DNA of 64,000 nucleotides from Bacillota bacterium (GTDB taxonomy: Bacteria > Bacillota > Clostridia > Oscillospirales > Ruminococcaceae): contig JAEWWT010000024.1 in assembly GCA_023396225.1 (NCBI GenBank), positions 124,001 to 188,000 on the forward strand. Reading direction: 5' to 3'. Numbering within the stretch: the stretch's first letter is position 1; the number at the start of each line of letters is the position of its first letter. The position numbers were made by a program, and so were the translations under genes. Shown here in pieces: positions 25,112 to 33,310 of this stretch. The notes below the pieces were generated by a model, which worked only from the letters and a program-made list of their open reading frames with translations, searched no databases and was not told the origin of the DNA.

Positions 25112-26170
25112 ATGATTGAGGTAAAAAACCTTACCAAGCAGTATGGTCAGAAAAAGGCGCTGGACAACATTTCTTTTACCGTTCAGGACGGAGAAATTCT
25201 TGGTTTCCTTGGTCCTAACGGAGCAGGAAAGTCAACTACTATGAATATTCTTACCGGATATATTTCGTCAACTGACGGGAAGGTACTTATCAATGGTATT
25301 GATATTCTTGACGAGCCAACAAAAGCAAAGAAAAATATAGGATATCTCCCTGAACAGCCTCCTGTTTATCAGGATATGACTGTTAAAGAGTATCTGAACT
25401 TTGTGTTTGAACTCAAAAAGTGTAAACTTCCAAGAAAACAGCATATTGAAGAAATATGCAAGCTTGTTATGATTACTGATGTTTATAACCGTATGATAAG
25501 AAATCTATCAAAGGGTTACAGACAAAGAGTTGGTCTTGCACAGGCTTTGATAAACAATCCTCCGATACTTATTCTTGACGAGCCAACAGTAGGTCTTGAC
25601 CCTAAGCAGATTCTTGAAATCCGCACACTAATCAAGAGACTTGGCAAGAAACATACAGTAATTCTCTCCTCTCATATACTTCCTGAAATTCAGGCGGTGT
25701 GTGACAGAATCATTATTATAAACAAGGGTAAGATTGCTGCTGATGATACAACAGAACATCTCACAAACGATATTTCTGCTGACCATAAGCTTGTAGCAAG
25801 AATTGACGGTCCTAAGGAAGAAATCCTTAAGGTTATAAAGACAATTCCTGGCGTAATCAAGGTTGTCGGATATATGGAACGGGAGCCTGGAATTTTTGAT
25901 TATGAAATTGAGGTTAAGGAAAATACAGACATTAGGCGTGAAATATTCAAGAGAGTTGTTGACAGGAAGTGGACTATCTTAGGGCTCAAGGCTGATGAAG
26001 TTACTCTTGAAGATATATTCCTTAAGATTACTTTGGGTGATACGGTTAATATCTCAACTAAAACTTCTTTGAATAAATCTGAGAAGCCAGAAGAAAAGAA
26101 ACCAGCAGATGTAAAAGCTGATAACGATAGTAAAACTGATGAAGCAGAATCAGACGGGGGTGAAGAGTAA
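25112..26170 (+). CDS. ABC transporter ATP-binding protein, GldA-like
   Basis: The 352-residue ATPase has Walker A (GPNGAGKSTT), Q-loop region, signature LSKGYRQRVGLAQAL, Walker B with LILDEPTVGLDP, and the H-loop ILSSHILPE. After about residue 215 it carries a C-terminal extension ending in a Lys/Asp/Glu-rich tail. It belongs with ATPases of GldA type, which in Bacteroidota pair with GldF and GldG. Here it heads a four-gene run with overlapping junctions. Outside Bacteroidota these systems are common and of unknown substrate; gliding is not implied. Confidence 0.92.
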   Translation: MIEVKNLTKQYGQKKALDNISFTVQDGEILGFLGPNGAGKSTTMNILTGYISSTDGKVLINGIDILDEPTKAKKNIGYLPEQPPVYQDMTVKEYLNFVFELKKCKLPRKQHIEEICKLVMITDVYNRMIRNLSKGYRQRVGLAQALINNPPILILDEPTVGLDPKQILEIRTLIKRLGKKHTVILSSHILPEIQAVCDRIIIINKGKIAADDTTEHLTNDISADHKLVARIDGPKEEILKVIKTIPGVIKVVGYMEREPGIFDYEIEVKENTDIRREIFKRVVDRKWTILGLKADEVTLEDIFLKITLGDTVNISTKTSLNKSEKPEEKKPADVKADNDSKTDEAESDGGEE

Positions 26171-26877
26171 TGGGTGCTATATACAGAAAAGAAATGAAAA
26201 CTTATTTCACATCACCTATTGCATATGCTTTTCTTGCAGTATTTTACCTTTTTACAGGATATTATTTTGTAGGTGTTAACATTTACGGTGCTACAACAAA
26301 TCTCAGCTCCGTTTTTGCAAGTGTATTTTCAATCATGATGGTTCTCCTTCCTCTTCTTACAATGAGATTGTTCACAGAAGAGAAAAAGCAGAAGACAGAA
26401 CAGGGATTGCTCACAGCTCCTGTAAATCTTTACGAAATAGTGCTTGGAAAGTTTTTTGCCGCATCAACAATATTTATTTTTGGTATGCTTATTTATGTAG
26501 TATTTGCACTGACACTCAAGGGTATTGCAGGTTCTGTTGAAATAGCATCCACGGTTGGCAACTTTATTGCACTGTTTCTTCTCGGAACAAGCTTTATTGC
26601 AATAGGTATATTTATTTCTTCAACAACAGAAAATCAGGTTGTTGCATCAATACTCAGCTTTATTGTAATATTCTTCTTCTACATGATTGATACTCTTTCA
26701 TCAATGCTTAAAATTGAGTTCATTTCAAAAATATTAAATAAGCTAAGCTTCTATACAAGGTTTACTGAAGTATCAACAGGAATTCTTGATATAACGAGTA
26801 TAGTATTTTTTATAAGTGTTATTTTAATATTTAATTTCCTGACCATCAGGGTGCTTGAAAAGCGCCGCTGGGCTTGA
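26170..26877 (+). CDS. ABC-2 type permease, GldF-like
   Basis: The 235-residue membrane protein has about six helices and the opening MGAIYRKEMKTYFTSPIAYAF typical of this group, with LPLLTMRLFTEEKKQKTEQGLLTAPV after helix two. It overlaps the ATPase gene (TAATG) and is followed after 18 bases by the GldG-like gene. It should form the membrane channel of the transporter. Confidence 0.92.
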   Translation: MGAIYRKEMKTYFTSPIAYAFLAVFYLFTGYYFVGVNIYGATTNLSSVFASVFSIMMVLLPLLTMRLFTEEKKQKTEQGLLTAPVNLYEIVLGKFFAASTIFIFGMLIYVVFALTLKGIAGSVEIASTVGNFIALFLLGTSFIAIGIFISSTTENQVVASILSFIVIFFFYMIDTLSSMLKIEFISKILNKLSFYTRFTEVSTGILDITSIVFFISVILIFNFLTIRVLEKRRWA

Positions 26878-26895
26878 TTAGGGGAGGGGAATAAA

Positions 26896-28383
26896 ATGGA
26901 AAAGATTAATTTTAACAAGAAAAAGTTCAAGTATGGTTCTCTTGCTACTGTAATAACAGTTGTTGTTATTGCAATTATTGTAGTCATAAACGTTATTCTT
27001 GAAATAGCAGCTGATAAGGTTAACATGAAGATTGATCTCACACAGGATCAGATTTTCCAGATTTCTCAAGATTCAATAGATTATCTTAATACTCTCAGTG
27101 AGGATGATAATATTGAAATCATAGCAATGGCAGACGAGAGTGTTTTTGAAAATTCAAGCTATGTTTATTATAAGCAGGCATATGAGGTGCTTAAGAAGTA
27201 TGTCGCAAACTCAGACAAGGTAACACTTAAGTTTGTTGATATGACAAAGGATCCTACTTACATTGAGCAGTTCAAGGTAATGTACAGTGGTCAGATAAGC
27301 GAATACAGTATAATTGTAAGACATGGCGACAGAATGAAGGTTTTCTCAATACAGGATCTATATAATGTTGAAGTTGACCAAAATACCTATGAGCAGAAAA
27401 TCACTTCTTCAAAGGCAGAACAGGTTATAACATCTGCAATTATGTATGTAACTGATCCATCTCTTATGAAGGCAGTTATTTTTGATGTTCAAGTTGCAGG
27501 TTCAGATAACACTAATATTACAACAATGCTTGACAGAAACGGATATGAGGTTGTAACAATTAATCCTCTTAATGATCCTATTCCTGAGGATGCTACAATT
27601 GTTGTAATAAATGCTCCTCTAAATGACTTCCCTGAGGATCTTGTTCAGAGAGTATATGAATATCTTGAAAATGACGGCAAATATGGCAAGAATCTTATGT
27701 ATATTGCTGACTATAACCAGAATGCAACACCAAATATTGATGCATTCCTTTCTGAATGGGGAATAGATTTTGGCGATGGCGTTATCTTTGAAACACAACA
27801 GGACAAGGTTGTTGACAAGCCATATGAGGTGAAAACATATATTTCTGATACTATATATGATACGTTTGCTCAGAATGTTGTAAATAAGGAGAATCCTGCA
27901 ATTGCTTATTATGCACGTCCGGTAAACCTTAGTTTTGCAACATCAGGTAAGGTAACTACAATGCCTCTTCTCTGTACTTCTAATTCCTCATATGTTCTTA
28001 CACAGGAACTTTATAAGGAATTCCAGGAAGGAAACAAGGAGATGCCGGCAACAAGTGTACAAAACGTAATGACTTCATCTGAAAAGAAATCATCTGATGG
28101 AACAGCAAAAAGCACTATCCTTGCAGTAGGATCATCATATCTGTTTGATACCTACTATACAGGTGCAACATATTACAATAACGGAGAGTTCTTTATTTCA
28201 TCCGTTAATAACATTACCGGAAAGTCAGCAGGAATTACAATTGTACCTAAGGATTTTGGAACAGAGAGATTTGATATTGATCTTAAAACATATAATGCTT
28301 GCAAGGCAGTATTTGTCTATATAATCCCTTCTGCCGTTATTATTGCAGGTGTTGCAATATGGCTGAAAAGGAGACGTAGCTAA
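26896..28383 (+). CDS. GldG-like ABC-associated extracytoplasmic protein
   Basis: The 495-residue protein has a membrane helix at about residues 15-38, a large extracytoplasmic domain, and a second helix near the end (about 470-490) followed by basic residues. The segment QIFQISQDSIDYLNTLSEDDNIEIIAMADE and following PT-rich fold match the ABC-associated GldG type (linear polysaccharide or auxiliary transport domain). GGGGAGGGG precedes the ATG. Its function in the complex is unknown. Confidence 0.88.
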   Translation: MEKINFNKKKFKYGSLATVITVVVIAIIVVINVILEIAADKVNMKIDLTQDQIFQISQDSIDYLNTLSEDDNIEIIAMADESVFENSSYVYYKQAYEVLKKYVANSDKVTLKFVDMTKDPTYIEQFKVMYSGQISEYSIIVRHGDRMKVFSIQDLYNVEVDQNTYEQKITSSKAEQVITSAIMYVTDPSLMKAVIFDVQVAGSDNTNITTMLDRNGYEVVTINPLNDPIPEDATIVVINAPLNDFPEDLVQRVYEYLENDGKYGKNLMYIADYNQNATPNIDAFLSEWGIDFGDGVIFETQQDKVVDKPYEVKTYISDTIYDTFAQNVVNKENPAIAYYARPVNLSFATSGKVTTMPLLCTSNSSYVLTQELYKEFQEGNKEMPATSVQNVMTSSEKKSSDGTAKSTILAVGSSYLFDTYYTGATYYNNGEFFISSVNNITGKSAGITIVPKDFGTERFDIDLKTYNACKAVFVYIIPSAVIIAGVAIWLKRRRS

Positions 28384-29840
28384 TGAGTTCAAGGTTAAAA
28401 GGTATAATAGCCGGAGCTGTTGTGCTGCTTGCACTTGTTGGAGTTCTAATCTGGGTAATGCTTTTACCATCCGAAGAAGAAAAACAGGATACAGATTCTG
28501 AAGCATCACAGCAGATGTCCTCACTTATTTATGACAAGAACCCTCAGGACATAGCTACACTTTCCGTAGATAATGAATATGGCTCATATAAGATTGAGAG
28601 ATTATCGCAGGGACTTTATACAATTTTAGATTATGCATATATTCCTCTTGACAGCACTAGAGTTCAACAAATGCTGGACAACGCTGCGTCAATAACTGTT
28701 CAGCAGACAGTTTTAGAAAATGCAGATGAGCTTTCAAAGTATGGTCTTGATAAACCAAGAGCAACAGTATCAGTTTCATTTGGTGAAGACGGAAAAGATG
28801 TCAAGGAATTTATTATCGGTAACGAGACACCAATTGAGGGTAAATCTTATTTTGCATTCAAGGGTGAAAAAACTGTATATACAATCAATGATGATGCTTT
28901 TCAGTTGTATCTTCAGGATAAAGCTGTCTGCTTTGAGGATACGGTATATACCCAGTACCAGCCGAAAGATAAAAATGACACAACCAATTACAAGAAGATA
29001 AATAAGATTACCATTAAAAGAAAAGATCTTGATTCTGACATGGTAATTGAGTACGATGACAGAAAAGCAGATACAGACATGACGGTTGCAAATATTGTTG
29101 CATATAAAATGATTGAGCCAATTAAGGTAAACCTTGATTCAAGAACCTGCCGTAAGGTTACAGAGGATGTTTTCGGTCTGACAGCAGCAAAGGTTATTGC
29201 AGTTGCTCCTAATGATGAACAGCTTGCTGAATATGGACTAACTGATCCTTTTGCAAAGGTTACAATGGACATACCAACCGGTGATTTTGCAATGATAATT
29301 GGAAATGAGTACGTAAATGAAGCCGAAGGTATCTCAGGAAGATATTGTGTTGTCAAAGGAATTAATCTTGTATATGTTTTCAACAATGATTCTCTTTCAT
29401 GGGCAACTGTAAAGCCTTTAGATATCATTGTAAAGAAGCTCACAAATAACGACATAAGTACTGTTTCATCTATTGAGTTTGATGACGGTAATAAAATTAC
29501 TAAAATAACTGTTACAGGTGATTCAGAAGAAAATCTTACAGCAAAGATTGATGGAAAAGACATTGATTCAGCACTGTTTAATAATTTCTATAAATTTATA
29601 ATCAGTGGAAATGCCGAAGAAATTTATACTGAAGATACCGATGCTAAGGCGGATTTTACTGTCATAGTGAAATCACAAGCAGGCACAGACACTATCGAGT
29701 TCATACCATCAGAAAACAGAAAGACTATTGTTAGAATTAACGGTAAGGTAAGTTTCAAATGTCAAACCGCTTTTGCTGACAGATTAAAAGAAAATCTTGA
29801 GTTGGTTAGAGACGGACAGAGTATAGTGACATCATATTAA
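28383..29840 (+). CDS. DUF4340 domain protein of the Gld-like transporter
   Basis: The 485-residue protein has one N-terminal membrane helix (about 7-28) and an extracytoplasmic part with repeated beta-rich units containing YGLDKPRATVSVSFGED, FIIGNETP, YGLTDPFAKVTMDIPTGDF and MIIGNEY. These repeated LxKYGLxxP/IGxxT patterns are typical of DUF4340. It starts on the stop of the GldG-like gene (TAATG). It is the last gene of the operon; a hairpin terminator follows. Confidence 0.88.
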   Translation: MSSRLKGIIAGAVVLLALVGVLIWVMLLPSEEEKQDTDSEASQQMSSLIYDKNPQDIATLSVDNEYGSYKIERLSQGLYTILDYAYIPLDSTRVQQMLDNAASITVQQTVLENADELSKYGLDKPRATVSVSFGEDGKDVKEFIIGNETPIEGKSYFAFKGEKTVYTINDDAFQLYLQDKAVCFEDTVYTQYQPKDKNDTTNYKKINKITIKRKDLDSDMVIEYDDRKADTDMTVANIVAYKMIEPIKVNLDSRTCRKVTEDVFGLTAAKVIAVAPNDEQLAEYGLTDPFAKVTMDIPTGDFAMIIGNEYVNEAEGISGRYCVVKGINLVYVFNNDSLSWATVKPLDIIVKKLTNNDISTVSSIEFDDGNKITKITVTGDSEENLTAKIDGKDIDSALFNNFYKFIISGNAEEIYTEDTDAKADFTVIVKSQAGTDTIEFIPSENRKTIVRINGKVSFKCQTAFADRLKENLELVRDGQSIVTSY

Positions 29841-29895
29841 ATAAAAATGTAAGCGACTGATTTTTACACATTTCTTGATATAGCTGTGATAAAAT

Positions 29896-29952
29896 AATAC
29901 TGTTGCAGAGAAATGAATTCTATATAATTTATTGTGCAACTGCAACAGTATT
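29896..29952 (+). terminator. Long-loop hairpin, probable terminator of the Gld-like operon
   Basis: AATACTGTTGCAG (29896-29908) pairs with CTGCAACAGTATT (29940-29952) around 31 bases, followed by CCTTTATTATT. The loop is long for a terminator. Confidence 0.5.
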
Positions 29953-29983
29953 CCTTTATTATTATAATATATTTTAGTGAGAC

Positions 29984-30013
29984 TTGCATTTTATGACTGA
30001 TTTATGATATAAT
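29984..30013 (+). promoter_or_regulatory. Promoter of the 104-aa gene
   Basis: TTGCAT (29984-29989), 18 bases, TATAAT (30008-30013), 46 bases before the ATG at 30059. Confidence 0.6.
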
Positions 30014-30058
30014 ATATTGTAATAAGTAGAGGCAGCAATTACATAAGGAGGATACTAA

Positions 30059-30373
30059 ATGATCGAAACAGCAGTAAGCGAAAAGAATTCAAAGAAAACG
30101 GATTTTTTCATGTATAAGGGATATCCGCTTGTAAGAAACAAGGATACGATATATTACGGAAATATGGCTGATAACTATGTAGTAATGATGCAGATTCTTG
30201 AAAAAACTAAAGTTGGTTCAATGGATGTTGCTAGCAAAGTAAAGATATATCAGATGGCAACAGATGAAAAGCTTAAGCCAAATGAAGCTATTGTTAAAAC
30301 CAGTGAAAAATCCAGTCTTTACGAAGCACTTGATATTGCATATGTATGGCTGACAAGAACAGCCAGTGAATAA
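30059..30373 (+). CDS. Conserved-looking hypothetical protein, 104 aa
   Basis: I do not recognise a family. The protein is soluble, with a beta-rich first half (FFMYKGYPLVRNKDTIYYGNM, YVVMMQILEKTKV) and a helical C-terminus (SLYEALDIAYVWLTRT). It has its own promoter, an excellent AAGGAGG ribosome site and a strong terminator, so it is a monocistronic real gene. Composition matches its neighbours. The pattern suggests a small regulatory or housekeeping protein, but that is a guess. Confidence 0.8.
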   Translation: MIETAVSEKNSKKTDFFMYKGYPLVRNKDTIYYGNMADNYVVMMQILEKTKVGSMDVASKVKIYQMATDEKLKPNEAIVKTSEKSSLYEALDIAYVWLTRTASE

Positions 30374-30390
30374 TGATATTTCGCAAAAAA

Positions 30391-30424
30391 ATAGAAAACC
30401 GCCTGATTTCAGGCGGTTTTCTAT
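30391..30424. terminator. Strong bidirectional terminator
   Basis: A 16-base-pair perfect stem runs 30391-30406 and 30409-30424, core AACCGCCTGA/TCAGGCGGTT, flanked by A6 on one side and T5 on the other. It serves the 104-aa gene and convergent murA. Confidence 0.95.
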
Positions 30425-30429
30425 TTTTA

Positions 30430-31716
30430 TTATCCAACTGCTTTTCGTACCGAAGAACCAGGAACCGTTTTCTTGCAAATATCAGCTCCTAATCCTCTGA
30501 GCTTTTCAACAATATCTTCATATCCACGTTCAATGTGATAAATGTCTTCAATTTCTGTAACACCCTTTGCTGAAAGTCCTGCAATAACTAGTGCGGCACC
30601 GGCTCTTAAATCAGGTGCAGTAACAGGTGCACCCATAAGCTGACCAACACCTTCGATAACAGCAACTTTTCCATCAACAGAAATATCAGCTCCCATTCTT
30701 CTGAGCTCATCAACATATCTGAAGCGGTTATCAAAAATACCTTCAGTTACTATGCTTGTTCCTTCACAAAAACATAGCAGAGCAGAAATCTGTGGCTGCA
30801 TATCAGTAGGGAAACCAGGATGAGGCATAGTCTTTATGCTTGCTTTAACAAGAGGGCCATCAACAGAAACCCTAACGCTGTCATCAAACTCCTCAATGTT
30901 TACGCCTATTTTGTCAAGCTTGGCAGTAATGCTCTCAAGATGTTTTGGAATGACATTCTTGATAACAACATTTCCGCCTGTTGCAGCAGCAGCAACCATA
31001 TATGTTCCTGCTTCAATCTGATCAGGAATAATTGCATATGTTGTGCCCCTAAGGCTCTTGACACCTCTGATTTTGATAACGTCAGTACCAGCACCCATAA
31101 TGTCAGCACCCATAGAATTGAGAAAGTTTGCAAGGTCAACAATATGTGGTTCCTTTGCAGCATTTTCAATTATCGTGAGGCCTGTTGCCTTTACGGCTGC
31201 AAGGATTGTATTAATGGTTGCCCCGACAGTTACCATGTCAAAGTATACCTGTGAGCCGAGAAGCATGTCTGACTGAATATCAATCATGCCATGGTCAAGG
31301 CTGCAAGTTGCGCCAAGTGATGTAAATGCCTTTAAATGCTGATCAATAGGTCTGTCGCCTAGATAGCATCCGCCAGGCATGGAAACACGTGCTCTTTTAA
31401 ACTTGCCCAGTAATGTACCGAGGAAGTAATAAGAGGCTCTCATATGTTTTGCCATTTCATAAGGAACGATTGGTTCAGTAATGCCTGTAGCATCAATTTT
31501 AACAGTGTTTTTTGAAATCATCTGGACGTCTGCGCCCATCTCATATAATATGCGAAGGCTTATAGAAACATCACTGATATTAGGTACATTTTCGAGAATA
31601 CATGGACCATCAGCAAGTATAACAGCAGGAATAATTGCAACAGCTGCATTTTTAGCTCCGCTGATTTCAACTTCTCCGCTTAATCTGCGTCCACCTTTAA
31701 TTATGAACTTTTCCAA
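30430..31716 (-). CDS. murA: UDP-N-acetylglucosamine 1-carboxyvinyltransferase
   Basis: MurA transfers enolpyruvate from PEP to UDP-GlcNAc, the first committed step of peptidoglycan synthesis. The 428-residue protein has the SGAKNAAVAII motif, the catalytic cysteine Cys117 in MPGGCYLGDRP (a fosfomycin target when Cys), and PHPGFPTDMQPQ. Start is TTG at 31716 after AGGAGCG. The 31717-31973 gap upstream is AT-rich with a TATAAT on the minus strand (near 31825) but no clear -35. Confidence 0.96.
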   Translation of the reverse strand: MEKFIIKGGRRLSGEVEISGAKNAAVAIIPAVILADGPCILENVPNISDVSISLRILYEMGADVQMISKNTVKIDATGITEPIVPYEMAKHMRASYYFLGTLLGKFKRARVSMPGGCYLGDRPIDQHLKAFTSLGATCSLDHGMIDIQSDMLLGSQVYFDMVTVGATINTILAAVKATGLTIIENAAKEPHIVDLANFLNSMGADIMGAGTDVIKIRGVKSLRGTTYAIIPDQIEAGTYMVAAAATGGNVVIKNVIPKHLESITAKLDKIGVNIEEFDDSVRVSVDGPLVKASIKTMPHPGFPTDMQPQISALLCFCEGTSIVTEGIFDNRFRYVDELRRMGADISVDGKVAVIEGVGQLMGAPVTAPDLRAGAALVIAGLSAKGVTEIEDIYHIERGYEDIVEKLRGLGADICKKTVPGSSVRKAVG

Positions 31717-31973
31717 AAAAATCGCTCCTATATATAAATACAGAAATCTGTATAGTTAATTAAAATTATGATCATTTAATAAGTATAGACATAAGCAAAA
31801 ACTATCTTTGTCATAACAGAATTATTATAACATATTGCGTCTAAAAATAAAAGCTTTTTTCTAAATATTATAAGCATTTTTCAATAATTCTCATTTATAT
31901 ATAATATGAAGATTAATTTATGATAAAAGTTAATGATATTACAACAAATCCCTTTAAAAAATTGGCATTATAG

Positions 31974-33059
31974 TCAGTCTCCGAAAGACACACCAAGGTG
32001 TTTTGCAGTAGAAACAAGCTGATTGTCAGATTCAACAAACTTTGTTTTTCCCGCAATATCAGACAGTTTATTTTCGGTAATTGCACCCTTTACCATTGCA
32101 ACCGATACGCCATATATATTTTTTTCAATCAGCTTTGCAGCCCTGACACCAAATTTGGTAGCAAGTACCCTGTCATAAGCAGATGGACTTCCTCCTCTAA
32201 GCATATGTCCAGGTACACAAACTCTTGTTTCAATGCCTGTTCCGATCTGAATCTGTGTTGCAAGACGGGAAGTTGCAGTAATTATTCCTGCTTCCTCCCG
32301 CTTCTTTGCACGATCCTTCTTTTTAAGCTTTGCCTCTTCAATATCAAAAGCACCTTCAGCAATGGCAACGATTGAAAATAGTTTGCCTGATTTTGACCTT
32401 TTGTCAAGGGCGTCGATAATTTTATTTGTATCATAAGGAATTTCAGGAATAATAATTATATCTGCGCCGCCGGCAATACCTGAATAAAGTGTAAGCCATC
32501 CTGCTTTGTTTCCCATGATTTCAACCATCAGTATTCTGCTGTGAGATGCGGCAGTGGTGTGAAGTCGGTCAATAACATCAGTTGCTGTATCGACAGCAGT
32601 ATGGAATCCAAATGTAACATCCGTTCCGAAGATATCATTGTCAATTGTTTTTGGAAGACCAATTACATTAAGTCCTTCATTTGACAGCAGATTAGCAGTC
32701 TTATGTGTACCGTTTCCGCCAAGAGTAAGGAGGCAATCAAGCTTGAGATCTCTATATGTTTTCTTCATTGCTTTTATTTTATCAACGTTATCCTCACCGA
32801 TAACTGACATCATCTTGAAGGGCTGACGTTTTGTTCCGAGAATTGTTCCGCCTTGTGTCAGAATACCGGAAAATTCAGACGGCTCCATTTCTCTTGCAAT
32901 ATTATTTATAAGACCATAATATCCATTCTGAATGCCAACAATTTCAACATTATCAGTACCTATTCTTTCAAAACAAGCTTTTGCAATACCCCTAATTGTA
33001 GCATTTAAACCTGGACAATCACCGCCGCTCGTTAGAATTCCTATTCTTTTTTTTGCCAT
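31974..33059 (-). CDS. pfkA: 6-phosphofructokinase, mixed-substrate type
   Basis: The 361-residue enzyme phosphorylates fructose 6-phosphate. It shows LTSGGDCPGLNATIRG, LGGNGTHKTA, GLPKTIDNDI, VEIMGNKAGWL, and PEIPYD. The donor-site positions are mixed: Gly in GGNG favours ATP, while Lys in PKTIDND is typical of pyrophosphate-dependent relatives, as in the group-III enzymes. The donor therefore cannot be assigned. I use the ATG at 33059, which is 12 bases from AAAGGA; the upstream ATG at 33071 abuts that site. Confidence 0.92.
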   Translation of the reverse strand: MAKKRIGILTSGGDCPGLNATIRGIAKACFERIGTDNVEIVGIQNGYYGLINNIAREMEPSEFSGILTQGGTILGTKRQPFKMMSVIGEDNVDKIKAMKKTYRDLKLDCLLTLGGNGTHKTANLLSNEGLNVIGLPKTIDNDIFGTDVTFGFHTAVDTATDVIDRLHTTAASHSRILMVEIMGNKAGWLTLYSGIAGGADIIIIPEIPYDTNKIIDALDKRSKSGKLFSIVAIAEGAFDIEEAKLKKKDRAKKREEAGIITATSRLATQIQIGTGIETRVCVPGHMLRGGSPSAYDRVLATKFGVRAAKLIEKNIYGVSVAMVKGAITENKLSDIAGKTKFVESDNQLVSTAKHLGVSFGD

Positions 33060-33228
33060 ATGATTATTCATTCCTTTCTGGTTATATCGGTATTCTGCAA
33101 AGCAGAAAAATCGCAGTGCTATTTACAGATGAGAGATATAAATTATACTTAAAAATTACTTTACGAAAACCTTCTATTGTCTGTATATAGTTTGTGCATT
33201 TAAGCACATGTTAAGCCATGTTATAGAG

Positions 33229-33257
33229 AAATTGGGCAGAAATAATCCGCCCAATTT
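33229..33257. terminator. Hairpin after the PAS-GGDEF-EAL gene
   Basis: AAATTGGGC (33229-33237) pairs with GCCCAATTT (33249-33257) around 11 bases. The rest of 33060-33310 is AT-rich and empty, apart from a small TGTGC/GCACA hairpin near 33193-33208. Confidence 0.6.
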
Positions 33258-33310
33258 ATGTGTATACATTGCGTAGAATGTCCCATATTAATTCGGAGTG
33301 TATAATTCTT

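Noticed and set aside
25112..29840. Gld-like operon as evidence of gliding motility.
   Set aside because: These ABC components occur widely outside gliding bacteria and no other gliding gene is present.
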